Below are positions 11,896 to 24,308 of a DNA stretch of 64,000 nt, one piece after another. Made by a program: the position numbers and the translations under genes. The notes below the pieces were generated by a model. The model saw only the letters and a program-made list of their open reading frames with translations. It was not told where the DNA came from and searched no databases. Source of the DNA: Akanthomyces muscarius. Lineage: Eukaryota > Ascomycota > Sordariomycetes > Hypocreales > Cordycipitaceae. The stretch lies in the NCBI RefSeq assembly GCF_028009165.1, contig NW_026611617.1, positions 1,250,001-1,314,000 on the forward strand, written 5' to 3'. The stretch's first letter is position 1, and every line of letters begins with the position of its first letter.

Positions 11896-14800
11896 GGCTG
11901 CCCTTCCTTCTCACGCGCCGTCCCGGCGCGAAGCCTTCTCTCCTTCTGCTTCCCTATATACGCGCGGCTAGTACGCTGTCACTCCGTACTGCTTCCATCT
12001 CGGAGGTTCGCCTCTTATGCGGTCACGGGGCTAGGGTTCGCTTCGCAATTCACTTTTCTCTTAGTGACGTCGTCACTGCCTGTGTATTGCTGCTTACACG
12101 TCACGGAGTCGAAGCTTCTTCGTAGCGAGCCCGTTGTTTATTTAACTCGGTTCTAGCGCCTTCTAGCCTCCTTTGCAATAAGCTTCACTTTGTTCTTATA
12201 TTGCGTACTGTTCGTCCTGCATTATAGCGTTAGCTTATGCCTCCGCTGTGTGCTCTGTGTGTGTGCGCGGTGACTTGCCTTCGTATTATCGCTTCCTTTC
12301 TATTCTCGAGTTTAGCTGTCTTTCACCTTTATTCTTGCCTTCTTAGCCACCTCGCTGGCCCTAGCGAGCTCTCACAATAATAAATAGCTGCTGAAGACTT
12401 GATTTCCTGCTTCTTCTTTCCTTCTTCCTTTAATAACCTCGAATTGTACGTTTTGGCATTATCTTTGCGTTTACTTTGCGCGTTATTATCTTATTCGCCG
12501 CTAACTCGATTTACAGATTGCCAAGTTTAGCCGCCCCGCCGCTGCTGTTTTTTTTTTGTATGTTCGCTTGTTGCTTGGTTTGGCGAGGTCGCAGCTAATT
12601 CGCGCGCAGAATTAAATAACTTTTTTTTTTTAAAAAGAAATCATCATGTAGGTTCGCTGCTTCCTCGCTGGGTCCTCGCTAACTTATCGTAGGTCTGCCG
12701 TTCCTACCGCAGCCCCCTTCCCTTTCGTGTAAGTCTGCGCGAGTTTGAGGTGGGTTTATAGCTAACTCGCTGCTTAGTACTATGCAGCTCTATATAAGCG
12801 AGAACAAGAAGGGTCTGCGTATTGTTAGCCTGTAAGTGCTTCCTTATCGCGTCGTTTTCGCTGCTAACTCGTATTGAAGTTAGGATGCTAGGTGCCGCCG
12901 CTGCCTTGGGCAGCTTATCGATAAGGGTGCCCCTTATCAATATCTGCAGACTGATAGTAAGTACCCTTTTCCCTACTAGTTCCCTATGACCTAACCGCGA
13001 GCTAGACAAGTCGCAGAAGTGTTTTCGCTGTTAAGACGGTGGCAAACCTTGCGTCGCGCTTACTGTGAGCGAGCAGCGAGTTTTCGACTCGCTCTGGGCT
13101 GCCTGTTGCTGTGGTGATTCGGTAAGTAGTTCCTTTTCTCCCTTCGCCTTCGCCGCTGACTCGCCGCTAGGGCCCTGTTCTCGAGGGTCTTTTAACCCAG
13201 GCTTGGAAGGTGCTGGGTTGTACCGACGAGGTCGTTGCGACCTCGCGGGGTCTGAAGCGCCGCGCCGACGCTGCTGCGGACCGGGGCGCTCGCGCTGACG
13301 CCGCTGCGCGCGCGCAGATTTTCTGCGCGAGAATGGCCCACTACCAGGGCGTCGTCGCCGCCGCTATGGCTGTAAGTTTGCTACTTTCTCGTAGCGTCTT
13401 CGAAGCTAACTTGTGTGTAGGCAGATCTCGATATCGAGGTCCCGCCGGTGCCGGCCCTGCCGGATTTCGGTTAGGATGACAAGGAGGAGGAGGAGGAGTA
13501 GGCGCTGCGCCCTTATTGTGTTGTCGCTGGCCCTTAGGTAAAAGTGTTTTTAAGAAAAGTGGAGTTTTAATACTGCGAGCTCGATTTGAGCTCGAACTGT
13601 CTTTATGGCGTGTTCGTAGCGATAAATTTATTAATAAAAGTCGCTATTTTTCCCCGCTTCTTTTTCACTTCTCCCTCGCCTCTTTTACTCTATAAACTTA
13701 ATTCGTAGTTAGGGCTATAGCCTTAGCTTGTACTTTTTAGGTAGCGTTAGATCTGTAAAGTCGCTGCGCTTAACCTAGGAGTTTTCTGTGTCACTATAGC
13801 CCTCCTATTTTACTTTAAAGAGCCTTTATTTGCTGTTATATTTGTGCCTTATGATTTCTTCGACCACGTACTTGTCATCGTTCTTAAACGGGGCTCGCAC
13901 ATCTAGCGCTATACTCTTACGGCGATTATATAGTTTAAGGCTAGACATGTTAAACACGTTATAAATTCTTAAGCCCTAGGGTAGGTCCAGTTTATATACT
14001 CGTTTAGCTGTCCTGATCGCTAAGATGATCTAAAAAGGTCCCGCGTACTTCTCTACGAGTTTGCGGGTAGGTCGTGTTAGTTTCAGATTTTTTATTGACA
14101 GTAATACCTAGTCCCCTGCCTTATATTCTTTAGGCTGCTTTTTATTATTATAGTATCTTGCATACTACTTGTTAGCTTCTTATATGCATTTCGCAGCGTT
14201 TTTGTATACGATAAGTATTTCTTTTATGCGTTCCTAGGCTTATACATTGCCTGTATCTAGGGTGGGTACTAAAGGGTGGGTAGGCGTGTAGCCTAGCAGC
14301 AACTTCGCAGGTATATTACGGATTGCTGCTTGCCAGCTTGTGTTATAAGCGAATTGTGCTATAGATAGTTTTTCAACCCAATCGGTCTATTCAGTGTTGT
14401 AGAATACGCGCAGGTAGTGTTCTAGCGCCTGATTCATACGTTCTGTTAGGCCGTCTGTTTGTGGGTGGAATGCGACACTAAGTCGCCGCTTGCACGCCAT
14501 AAGGTAGCAGAAGCTTCTCCAAAAGCCGGATATAAAGATACTACCTCGGTCTAAGACAATACCTTTAGGTGCTCTATATACCGCGATAATTTTCTTATAG
14601 AAGATTTCCGTGAGTCTATCGCTAGATAGGTGTGTGTTTGTAGCGATATAGATGTTATATCGCGTCGCCCTATCTACTATTACTAGTATCGCGTTATATT
14701 TACTATGTTGCCCCTATTATTCTGGTAATCCGGTAATAAGGTCTATTAATATTTCTTCGAACAGGCGAGATAGCGGCGGTAATAGTGTAAGGAGGCTATA

Positions 14801-15190
14801 AGGTCGATACGTTCTGGGTTTTGTTATTTAACACACGTGATAGTGTTTTACATATATGTTAATATCACGTCTTATTCCCTGCTAGAAGAAAGACATAGCT
14901 ACTTTATGTAGTGTCCGGCGAGTTCCCTAGTGTCCCGTAGTGAGGTTATTATGGTATAATTATAAGATCTCTACCCTCTCTCTAAGTGGCACGTAGATTC
15001 TCCCCCTATTCACTAAGAGGCCTGCCACGTTTACCGCCTAGTGGACTCCCTGGATTCTCAGGTCTTCCTCGCCGCTATCACATAGTGCTTTCCTGGTTCG
15101 CTTAATAAAGACGTCTCCTTGTTAGGCCGCTAGCAGCTGCTCTTATAGCGTTTTCTCGCTTAGTGCGTTGTCTGTGTTATCACTGCTTCT

Positions 15191-15589
15191 TTACGGCGCG
15201 TTCTCTGGCTGCTCATCGCTCTCGGCCACCTGGGTGCTCCTCTGGCTCGCCCTAGTACGGCGAATTCTTACGTTATACCTGTTGTTCCCTGTTTGTATAA
15301 AACGGTTTAAGAATCGCGGTAGTAGTTGTTCCACACGTAGCTTATTTGCATCTATTTCGTGGTCCGCTCGGCGCGATAAAGCATCCGCGGGGTTATACTT
15401 ACCTGGTCTAAAAATGATTCTGAAGTCATATAGAGATAGTTCGTCCATTACTGCTACTTGCCTGTGTGACAGCGTCTTCTTCTCCGCGAGATAGCTGTGG
15501 TTCAGGTGGTCTGTGATAACGTCAATAGTTGCTACCGGGTAGACTAGGTAGTGTCTCCACTGGCGGAATGCCACCAAAATTGCCAGCAT
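15191..15589 (-). pseudogene. RNase H / integrase-linker fragment of Gypsy-A2
   Basis: A 132-residue open piece of the dead polyprotein. HRQVAVMDELSLYDF and FRPGKYNPADALSRR are the conserved end of the Ty3/Gypsy RNase H domain. The rest is the variable linker leading to the integrase zinc finger. There is no independent start or promoter, so it is not a gene in its own right. Confidence 0.85.
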
Positions 15590-16615
15590 CTCTGTATCTG
15601 GTGTTTAGTAATTTAGTTCGGCTCCTCGTAACTTCCTTAATAAAAACGCTACGGGATGCTAGCGAGTTCCCTGTAATTATGATAGTATTGCTCTGATCGC
15701 GAAGTCCGACGCGTCTGTTTCTACGTGTGTGCGGGCTTTTGGATCGAACTGCGTGAGTACGGGCGCTTTCCTGAATAATAGCTTAAGGTGCTGGAATGCC
15801 TGTAATTCGCGGATATTTAGCGTGAATTTCGCTAGTACGCCTCCCTTTGTTTTTTCCGTTAGAGGTGCCGCGATCTTGTTGAAGTTCTTAATAAATCGCC
15901 TATAGAAATTTATGAACCCTACGAATACCTGGATTTCTTTGATGGTAGTAGGTCGCGGCTAGTTCGCCACTCCTTTAACGTGTTCTAGATCTATTTCGAT
16001 TTTACCCGGTTTAATAATAAAGCTAAGGAATTTGACTGTGTTTATGTTAAACTCACACTTTTCTAAGTTCAAAAATAGTCCAGCCTTACGTAGCTTTACG
16101 AGGACCTAGCGAACGTGCTGCGAATAGTCTGCGGGGTCCCTACTAAAGACTAAAATGTCGTCTAGGTATATAATACAGATATAATTGATATCCTCGTGTA
16201 GGGTAGTATTAACGTATTCTTAAAATGACACAGGCGCTCCGGTTAGCCCAAATAGCAATACCAAGTACTTAAAGTGTCCGAATCGATAGCGAAATGCCGT
16301 CTTCTACTCGTCGCCCTTGTGGATTCTTAGCCGCCTATACGCGTCTTTTATGTCCAGCTTGGTGTAGAACTTAGCGCCCTATAGTCGATTAATTATTTCT
16401 GTGATTAGGGGTAGTGGCGCCCTGTTTTTCTTAGTGATTTGGTTAAGGCTATAATAATTAACGTATAAGCGGAGTTTTCCCCCCTTCTTCGGTACGAATA
16501 AGACAGGAGCTCCCGCTAAGCTAGTAGATCTTCTGATCTATCCTTATTTTAGCCCTTTATCGATGAAGTTGCGTAGCTTATGTAGCTCTCTCGCTGCGAG
16601 GGGGTAGATAGGTCC

Positions 16616-16867
16616 CTATAGTGGCGTCTTGCCGTCTTCTAGTTCGATGGCGTGTGTGGGCCTATGTAACGGTGGCAACTTCGCAGCTTTTTCGGGTGAG
16701 AAGAGCTCTGCGAATTCCTGGTATTCTCGCGGTAACCTCGCGCGTATTCCTTCTATGGTTATAGTAGGTGGGTCCGGCTGGCCTACCGCTAGTATTATCC
16801 CGAATTTAGCGTTCTTTACAGCCCTTCGGGCTCCTTTCGAGTTCGATACTATCTTGATATCTTTCAT
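16616..16867 (-). pseudogene. Pre-reverse-transcriptase fragment of Gypsy-A2
   Basis: An 83-residue open piece. The segment [21 protein letters not shown] followed by [12 protein letters not shown] is the conserved stretch between protease and reverse transcriptase in chromoviruses. The reading frame is broken directly downstream. Confidence 0.8.
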
Positions 16868-18432
16868 ATTAATGCCATAGTTCTAATAGTCTAGGCCGCT
16901 ATAGATTAAAACGTTTTGTTCTCTGATCTATTACTAACTGAGGATAAAGTCCTCTAAGGATGTTATAACTAAGAAGGGAACTCATATCTCCTTTCTGCGC
17001 CTAAGGTCGTCTATAACTTGTAGCGTTTTAGTAACTTCCCCGTTTGCCTAGACTCCTTTTTTAGTTAAAGGATGTGTTAGTACGGTCGGTTTAAGGAAGC
17101 TACGGACTTCCGATCCTTCCACTATACGCTCGTCGATAATATTTAGATCGCTCCCTATGTCAATCATTACTGTCACTTCTTCCTAGCCGTGTCTTATTTG
17201 CGCCTTCGCTACGACCTTATATCGAGGGTAGATTTAATAGTGGACCTTATCCTATTATGTCTCCTCTGTCTAGCGGTTCTTAATTGGGCTATTATTTAGG
17301 TACGTCGCTGTGTCCTCACTCTAAGCTATCCGCTTCACCCTAGTAATTTTCAGCCAATCCCTATACTTATTAGTAGTATAACTTCCTCCTCTATAGATAG
17401 TGTAATTATCTACAGAGTAGTTTCTTTATAAGTAGTTGCCCCCACATTTGAAACATCCTATAGAGAAGTCCCTGCTAATACGCGGCGTATCTATAGCGTT
17501 CTGGTTACTTCGTAGCTTATTTTCATCTAACGTGGCGGGTCAAGGCCTCAGGATTATCTCAGCTTGTAGGGTTATGCCCACCGCTCTTTTAGTGTTCTCT
17601 GCACAGGACTCTAGCTCCTTCCACGTTATAGGATCGCTGCTACTGCTTATCGCCGTTTAGAGCCTATAACTAAGTCCCTCTAGAGCCATTATGATTTAGA
17701 AGCTAAGGGGTAGAGGATCTAGCAGCTCCATTACGGCGTTCTCCATTCGACGTAGATACTTCCTCACCGGCTCATTAGTGTTATGTTTATACCTTAGGAG
17801 GTCGCGGGTCGCTCGCCGTGCCCTGACGTTTTTATCCCCCAGTTCTTCTTTACACTAGATGTCGAAGTCTTCCCAGGTAACTCCCCTGTAAGTTCCCTGT
17901 AAAGTCGTAGTGAAGTAGCGGGCCCATCGCGTCTACGCCTCTCCTTGTAGACACTGTGCTGCGTGTATTACCCTATCGAGGTCATCTATATAGTCTTCCG
18001 CGTGCGCCTGGAAGTGCGTTTATAAGGTGACTATAAAGCTCATATACTCCTAGAACGATCGTCCGGTGAATACTGCGCTGGGGAGCTTCGTTGTCGCCGC
18101 GCGTTTCCTGCGAATTGGTTCCTTTAAGAGGTTTTCCAATTCTAGAGTTACCGCGATTAGCTGCCCTTTTGCCAGCTACTCATAGTATGCTGCTAGCTAT
18201 GCTCGTTTCTGTTCCTCCACTGCTTTCTAGATGCTAACTCGTATCTCCTCCGCTGTCATTAAGCTGATGGCCGTGCTTACCATGCTGCCTGGTAGGTCGG
18301 ACTGAACTGGCGATGTTGTTCGTTGCGCTCTCACGGCGGTCTCTCCGCTTACTTATAGCGAGGTAATAATTTGTTCGGTCATAGTGCTGTAAGTAGTTCG
18401 GCGTCCTATATGCTAGGTAGTAGCGATAATCC

Positions 18433-18625
18433 TATAAGGTGCTATCGGCGAAGAGCTTCAGTCACTAGATGATCCTTAGGTTTTTAGAATGATAGTGGAA
18501 TTATCGCTGCCTCCTCGCTACTCCCTCGTCGGCAGCCCGCAGCTATATAGTAGCTTCTTCGCACGTAATACCTCTGGTTGCCTATAACCTCCTACCAACC
18601 AACGTGCCCTGCGGGTGCCCTGACA
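18433..18625 (-). repeat. 5' LTR of Gypsy-A2
   Basis: 193 bp, nearly identical to 11703-11895. One terminal base is changed (TATAAGG for TGTAAGG on the plus strand). Confidence 0.93.
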
Positions 18626-20573
18626 GGCCCCCTAATCTAACTAAATAATAATACCTATATATCTAAAAGGAAACCTCTCTTACCTAAAAAGAAGTATAAT
18701 AGTAAATTAGATTTATTCTAAGGTTAGAAAAAGGTAATTAAGTATAAACTAGAAATTAATATAGACTTTATTAGTCTATTAAAGTCTTAGTTTATATATA
18801 TTTAGAATAACCTTAGTCTAACTAACTAATAAATAGTTACTATATACTTTAAAAAGGGCGGCTAATATAGTAATATAAATCTATATAATTTCCTTTATTA
18901 TTTAAGTAGAGTATTTAATAACTTATATTAATAAAAACTTACTTTAAATAGAATTAGTTAACTATAATAAAAGGAATAAGAGTCTTTTTTTAAGTTCTAT
19001 ATCTACTTTAAGTAATAGCTAGCCTTAATAGAAGGTCTATTATAAATAGATAATATTAAACTAAATAAACTTTATCCTACACTTTTAGACACTATAAGAT
19101 ATCTTACTATTAGCTAAAAGGTTTCTAAAAGCTATTATAATACTACTATATAATAACTATAATCCCTTATTATTAAGTAAGAATCTTACTAAATTAAAGT
19201 AATATTAAAACTACCTTTAAATAAGAGAAACTAATATTATATTAATTATAAAGGGGATTTTACTATAATAGGAATTAATATACTCTTAATACCTCTTTAA
19301 ACTATAATTCCTAATACTTAAAGTAACTTAGGGTAGAAATAAGCTTTATAGGTTTTATAAGAAATTATATAGGTATAATAAGAATCTAATACCTATCTTA
19401 AATATAAGTAAAATAAGTACTATATTAAGGAATATAAGTTTATATAGGCCCTCCCCCTAATAGATATTAATTAACCTAATACTAGCTTAGAACCTAATAA
19501 ATCTACTATAAGTTTAGAAAATAATAAACCTTAAAGAAAAGTCTTCTCTTAAAGTAATTAGAATAGTTAGTCTTAAATAATATACTAAGTATTAAATTAT
19601 AAAATAAAATAGTTTAAAAGTAGGTAGAAAAAAGAATAAATACCTAACCCTTCCTAATACTAGTTATATTAGAGGCTTTTATATTACTTAATATTCTTAT
19701 AGACTTAAATTATAACTATTATAAAGCTATTTAAGAGAGTATAACTAAGTAATTAGGCCTTTAACTTATACCCTTACCTATTAAATAGAATATCTAATTA
19801 ATAGTAAAAAAAGGCTTTAAGTTTATAGTCTCTTATATAATATAAATAAGTATTAATATTAATAACTAGTCTTTTCTAATATTATTTTATATTATCCTCT
19901 TATTAGCTTATACTATTATTTTAGGCCTTATATAATTAAAACACTATAATCTAGTCCTAAATATAAATATAAGCTATATATATATATATATAATTAACTT
20001 TAAACTAATAAATATATATACTAAATAAAAGGTTAAAGGTATAAAGATATTCTTTACTTAATAGATATTAACTTTATAGAGTATTAAAATATAAATATAT
20101 AGAAATTAGTAAGAAAGTTCTAATACTTATTATAAGTAATATAGTTAATAAATAAGTCGCTTAAATAAGTAAGTCGCCTATATTCTCTAACCTTTTACCC
20201 TTTAACTATTAATAACTTAATTATAATATAGAAGAATATCTAAAATTAATTAAAATCCTCTTTTTTACTAATATCTATATCTATAATATAAGTATATATA
20301 TTATAGCTAGTCTAGTTATATATATTATATTACTAACTATATATTTTAACCCTTACTTTATAATAACTATAAGCTTATATTTTATCCTTTATTTAAGTAT
20401 TAATATCTATTTATTCTTTTAAATCTCTTATATCTTATATAAAAAGAGATCTTTTAATTTATAGCCTTATTTTTTTAGCCTACTAATACTTACTAACTAG
20501 CTTATTTATAGTTTTAAAGCCTTATATTTAAGTATATAAAGATATAACCTTATATATAATAACTATTAATATA

Positions 20574-22676
20574 GTTTATAAGTAAGTAAGCTATTTAAGT
20601 AAGTAAACTACTTTATATTATTTTTTAATTAATTATATTTAAACTCTATTAACTTAATAAGATAAAATAGTTTTAACTTTAAATAAAAAAGATATTATTA
20701 ATACCCTTAAGGCTTTAAAAAAAGACTTTATATTATTATTTTAAAGTATAATTTATATTTATAATATATTATAAATAATATTAATATATTATTAATAAGA
20801 ATAATTAAACTAAACTAATATAATAATATACTCTTAAAAATTAATAAATAAAGAAGAAAATCTCTTTATTTAATATATTCTTAATCTAGATATATAATTT
20901 TAGCTATCTTACTTATATAATATAGAAGTTATAATTAACTATTAATTAAAACTTAAATATAATATTCTAATTAAGAGATACTAATTTATAAACTTTATTA
21001 AGTAATATTTAGAACTTATTATATATTTATTATATTAAATTAATTATTAAAGAGTTTAATATAAAAATCTAAAGTAATATTAAGACTAGTTTTAACTTAT
21101 AGAAAATACTATTATAAAATATAATATATATAAAAGGGAGAGATTTATAATTTTAATAAGATAGGCTTTATAATAGGCTAAATATTATTTAAAATAGTTA
21201 TTATAAGTATAAAAAGATATTAAAAAGGTTAGAAAATATAATAAGAAAATTATATTTAGGTAATAATAATAAAGTATATTAGTATAATTAGTATTATTAT
21301 TTCTATATTTATTATTATTATTATAAGTAAAACCTATCTCTTTTTTTAATATAAAAATAGCTTTTTATTTTATAACTAAACTATTTTTACTACTAAAAAT
21401 AGATAGACTATAAATAAAAAGTACTTAAAATAACTTAAATATTTTAATCTATATATAAAAACTAAAAGAATTAGTAAATATAAGCTATTAATCCTTAATA
21501 GGTATAAAAGTTATTACTTTATAGATTTTAAGTTATATTATAAGGTAAATAATATAATTATATTAGATATACCTACTTATTTATTATATATATTCTTACT
21601 ATTAGATATTACCTATTTTTAGCTATTAAAATATATATATAATAATATAGTTAATAATTTAATATATATTAAAGTTATTTATATTATTAAAAAAGAATTT
21701 CTCTTTATAGTTTATTTAATATATAAAGCTTTTATAACTAAATTAAATATCTTTAGTAGTTTTTAAAGTACTAAGATTTATCCTTTTAATTTAAAATATA
21801 TTATTTTATAACTTAATATAAAGTTATAGACTTTACTACCTTCTAGTTATAAAGGTACTAGGCTTTAGCCTACTATTATAACTAAGATAGTATAGGTTAA
21901 GTGTTAGCTAGCTGAGCTTAGGGTTGACTTCGCTAAGACCCTAGTTAAACTCTATACTAACTTCGTATAAAACCTAGACTACTATAAAACAGGAAGGGCT
22001 CGCTATCTTCCTATTTCTTCTCTTTCTTCTCTTTAAGAGAGTTAATAACAATTATAACGCCTATTCACAGACGCCCTAGGGCTAGTCTATAACACTAGTA
22101 TTACTAATAGTTAAGAACTTCCCTAACTTCTAAAAACCCCTAATAACCTAATAGAGGCTTTATTTTAAATAGAATATATTAAAAAAAGGATAAGGATCTA
22201 TTAGAGTAGCTCTTTAAGTAAAATTATTATAAATATCTTTTAATTATTAAAATATATAATAAAAGTAATATAATAGATAATATTAATATAAGAATAAATT
22301 AATAAGTTAAAAATAATAAATATATAACTTTTTTAGTACTAATATATAAAAAAAAATACTTATAAACTAGAAGATATTTTACTTTAAAAGCTAGTAAAAA
22401 TTTAACTACTTAGTTATAAGAGAAGGGTTAAAGAAGATATAATAAGTCTAAAAGTCTAGGTCTATTAATATAGCCTAAATTATACTATTAGTACTATAAT
22501 AATTATAGTAAAATTAGCTATAATTCTAAGATATATAAAAAAATAATAAAAATCATTTCTTTAGATAATTATAATTAATATTTATAAACTAGATTTTATT
22601 TTAGTTTATTAAAGTATATTTTCTATTATAAGGTCTTAGAAGGTAGCTTACTTACTTAGATGGCCTACTTATAAAC
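20574..22676 (+). mobile_element. Fot1/pogo-like DNA transposon (pogo-A), full-length copy nested in pogo-D
   Basis: The inverted repeats GTTTATAAGTAAGTAAG... at the left and its inverse ...CTACTTATAAAC at the right are flanked by TA on both sides. Each end holds two spaced copies of a GTAAGTAAG-like unit. A solo LTR is inserted at 21848-22094; without it and its duplication the element is about 1,851 bp. The transposase lies on the plus strand. Around 21133-21178 it reads KGEIYNFNKIGFIIG, the Fot1/pogo catalytic block with the Asp and Glu codons altered by RIP. Other pieces of the same family lie at 1-165, 7070-8290, 11059-11262 and 55281-56883. Confidence 0.85.
21848..22094 (+). repeat. Solo LTR of the Gypsy-B family
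   Basis: 247 bp, starting TATAAAGG (for TGTAAAGG) and ending ATAACA, with a perfect 5-bp duplication CTAGT at 21843-21847 and 22095-22099. It aligns with the LTR at 11263. It sits inside pogo-A and is clearly less RIP-mutated than its host in its middle part, so it arrived later. Strand is that of the LTR in Gypsy-B. Confidence 0.88.
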
Positions 22677-23508
22677 TATATTATACTTTTTTTAAAATTA
22701 TTAAGTATATTAAGACTTTTAGTTAAAAAGCTATTTAAGTAATTAGTAATTTATTTTTTTAAAATTAAAGACTATAAAATCACTTTATTTACTATACTTA
22801 GTATCTAAAAGACCTAAGATTTAGCTAATCTTAAATATAAGTTTAAAAGACTTAATATTATAAACTAAAGTTCTAAAATAGAAATAACCTTTTTAAAATT
22901 AAAATAGGTAATTCTAGTACCTTAAAAACTACTTTAAATATTTTCTTTTATAATAAACTTATTAAAAGTATTAAAAAATATAAAAAAGAAGTCTTTTATA
23001 GTAATATATATAATACTAGTCTTTATAAGACCTTTAATTTATTACCTATAAGTCTTTTTTAGTAAACTAAAATAGCTAATATCTAAAAGTTAGAATATAT
23101 AAGAAAAATATATAGGTATATAAAAGGTAATAATATTTTTCTTTTAGTAGAAAAGCTTAAAAGTAGTTAAGTAGTAACTTTTATAGCTATTTAGAATTAG
23201 GAGATAATAACTACCCTTTTTTTAATCTTTTATATATTTATTAAAATACTTAATCTAATTTATACTAATTTTATTTATTATTTAGCTATTTAAACTTATA
23301 TTAATATACTAATCTAAAAGTAGATATTTATCTTTATACTAAAATATAAAGTATTTTTAGCTTTTTATTATAATATATAGTAGTACTATTAAGCCCTAAG
23401 AATTTATTACTTAAATTATAATAACCTATTTTTTATTATTAAACTATACTACTTTTACTTTTTTAACCTAATTAGAGCTTATAATAACTATTCTTATTAT
23501 AATAAAGT

Positions 23509-23701
23509 TGTAAGGTGCTGTCGGCGAAGAGCTTCAGTCACTAGATGATCCTTGGGTTTTTAGAATGATGGTGGAATTATCGCTGCCTCCTCGCTACTCC
23601 CTCGTCGGCAGCCCGCAGCTATATAGTAGCTTCTTCGCACGTGATACCTCTGGTTGCCTATAACCTCCTACCAACCAACGTGCCCTGCGGGTGCCCTGAC
23701 A
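23509..23701 (-). repeat. Solo LTR of the Gypsy-A chromovirus family, almost unmutated
   Basis: 193 bp with TG...CA ends and a perfect 5-bp duplication AAAGT (23504-23508, 23702-23706). It is the best preserved LTR of the family in the window; CpG-rich parts such as CTGTCGGCGAAG and CCTCGTCGGCAG are intact. It lies inside RIP-saturated pogo-D DNA. Confidence 0.93.
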
Positions 23702-24308
23702 AAAGTCTATTAGAAATTTAGTCTTATTAAAGTTATAAATATTAGACTTTATAATATTATATTTTATAATTATATTCTTTAAAAGTATAAACTAATTATA
23801 AATAATAGTTAGATCTTTATATTTAGCTCTTTAATAATTATATCTTTATTAAAAATATATAATAAGCTTTTATTATTATTATATAAGGTTTTTTACCTAA
23901 TATACTCTAATATATCTATTATTATACTTAGTAAATAGTTAATTTATTATATCTTCTATATTTATATACTAAAAGGGAAGTCCTTATAAATCTAACTAGA
24001 GAATATATTTTATTATAGCTTTTTCTTTTAAATTAGTAAGTTTTTTTAAATTAGGTATAAAGTTATATTATATAATTTAGCTATTATATTAGTTATAAAT
24101 AGTTATTTAAGGTATATTATAGATTAATATAGCTTCTTTATAACTTAGTTTTAGGTCTTTTTTAAGAGCTTAAAGGGTAAGAATAATACCTATCTCTTTT
24201 AAAAGGATTTCTATAAATCGTTATTAAGTAATAGAAGTACTAAGACGAAGGGTGCTAAAAACTAGGTGGAGTGGGTGACTCGCTTATTTAAGCGACTCGC
24301 TTATTAAC

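Larger units (their letters stand above)
13770..17460 (-). pseudogene. Broken gag-pol polyprotein of Gypsy-A2
   Basis: The usual order gag knuckle, protease, RT, RNase H, integrase, chromodomain can be followed on the minus strand, but stop codons interrupt it throughout, many of them TGG-to-TAG or CAG-to-TAG changes expected from RIP. The longest open pieces are 16867-16616, the pre-RT segment, ending in the chromovirus-typical [16 protein letters not shown], and 15589-15191, the RNase H end joined to the start of the integrase region. The chromodomain at the C-terminus of integrase places it in the chromovirus clade, which targets insertion to heterochromatin in known members. Confidence 0.85.
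11703..18625 (-). mobile_element. Ty3/Gypsy chromovirus Gypsy-A2, full-length, moderately RIP-mutated, nested in Gypsy-B
   Basis: The element is 6,923 bp with 193-bp LTRs and a perfect 5-bp target duplication GGCCC (11698-11702 and 18626-18630). On the minus strand it reads: gag with a CFKCGG zinc-knuckle piece (about 17456-17440), a protease region, reverse transcriptase with YLDDILVF (16168-16145), RNase H with FRPGKYNPADALSRR (within 15589-15191), integrase, and a C-terminal chromodomain (about 13880-13770) with KYVVEEIIRH and EGYSDTENS. In the chromodomain two Trp codons have become TAG. A purine-rich tract, GAGAAGGAAGGGCAG on the minus strand, lies directly upstream of the 3' LTR (11895-11703), fitting this orientation. 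Stops in all domains make it inactive. RIP is patchy: 12700-13500 is almost untouched. Confidence 0.95.
11263..20141 (+). mobile_element. Ty3/Gypsy LTR retrotransposon Gypsy-B, truncated and split by a nested chromovirus
   Basis: A 5' LTR (11263-11497) is followed by internal sequence to 11702, interrupted by the complete chromovirus at 11703-18625, and continues from 18626 to roughly 20140. The continuation resembles the gag-protease region of the Gypsy element at 59288-64000. A CCHC zinc-knuckle remnant lies near 19395-19440 (Cys codons TGT/TGC turned into TAT/TAC), and a protease-like ILIDLNYNYYKAI stretch near 19710. The copy stops before reverse transcriptase, where a pogo-like element begins. 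No 3' LTR is seen. It is heavily RIP-mutated and reads on the plus strand. Confidence 0.7.
20144..24308 (-). mobile_element. Fot1/pogo-like DNA transposon (pogo-D) with two later insertions
   Basis: Terminal inverted repeats face each other: GTTAATAAATAAGTCGCTTA at the left and, inverted, GTTAATAAGCGAGTCGCTTA at the right. Both are bordered by TA (20142-20143, 24309-24310), the target duplication of the Tc1/mariner superfamily. On the minus strand at about 23750-23710 a transposase block reads NIYNFNKTKF, equivalent to the IYNFDETGF motif of Fot1/pogo enzymes with RIP-type changes. Subtracting the nested pogo-A copy (20574-22676 plus TA) and the solo LTR (193 bp plus 5) leaves about 1,862 bp, the normal size for this family. 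Inactive. Confidence 0.8.

Noticed and set aside
11835..13479. Plus-strand open frames of 77-102 codons
   Set aside because: They are antisense to the LTR and 3' region of Gypsy-A2, whose coding strand is minus; they are open because of local composition.
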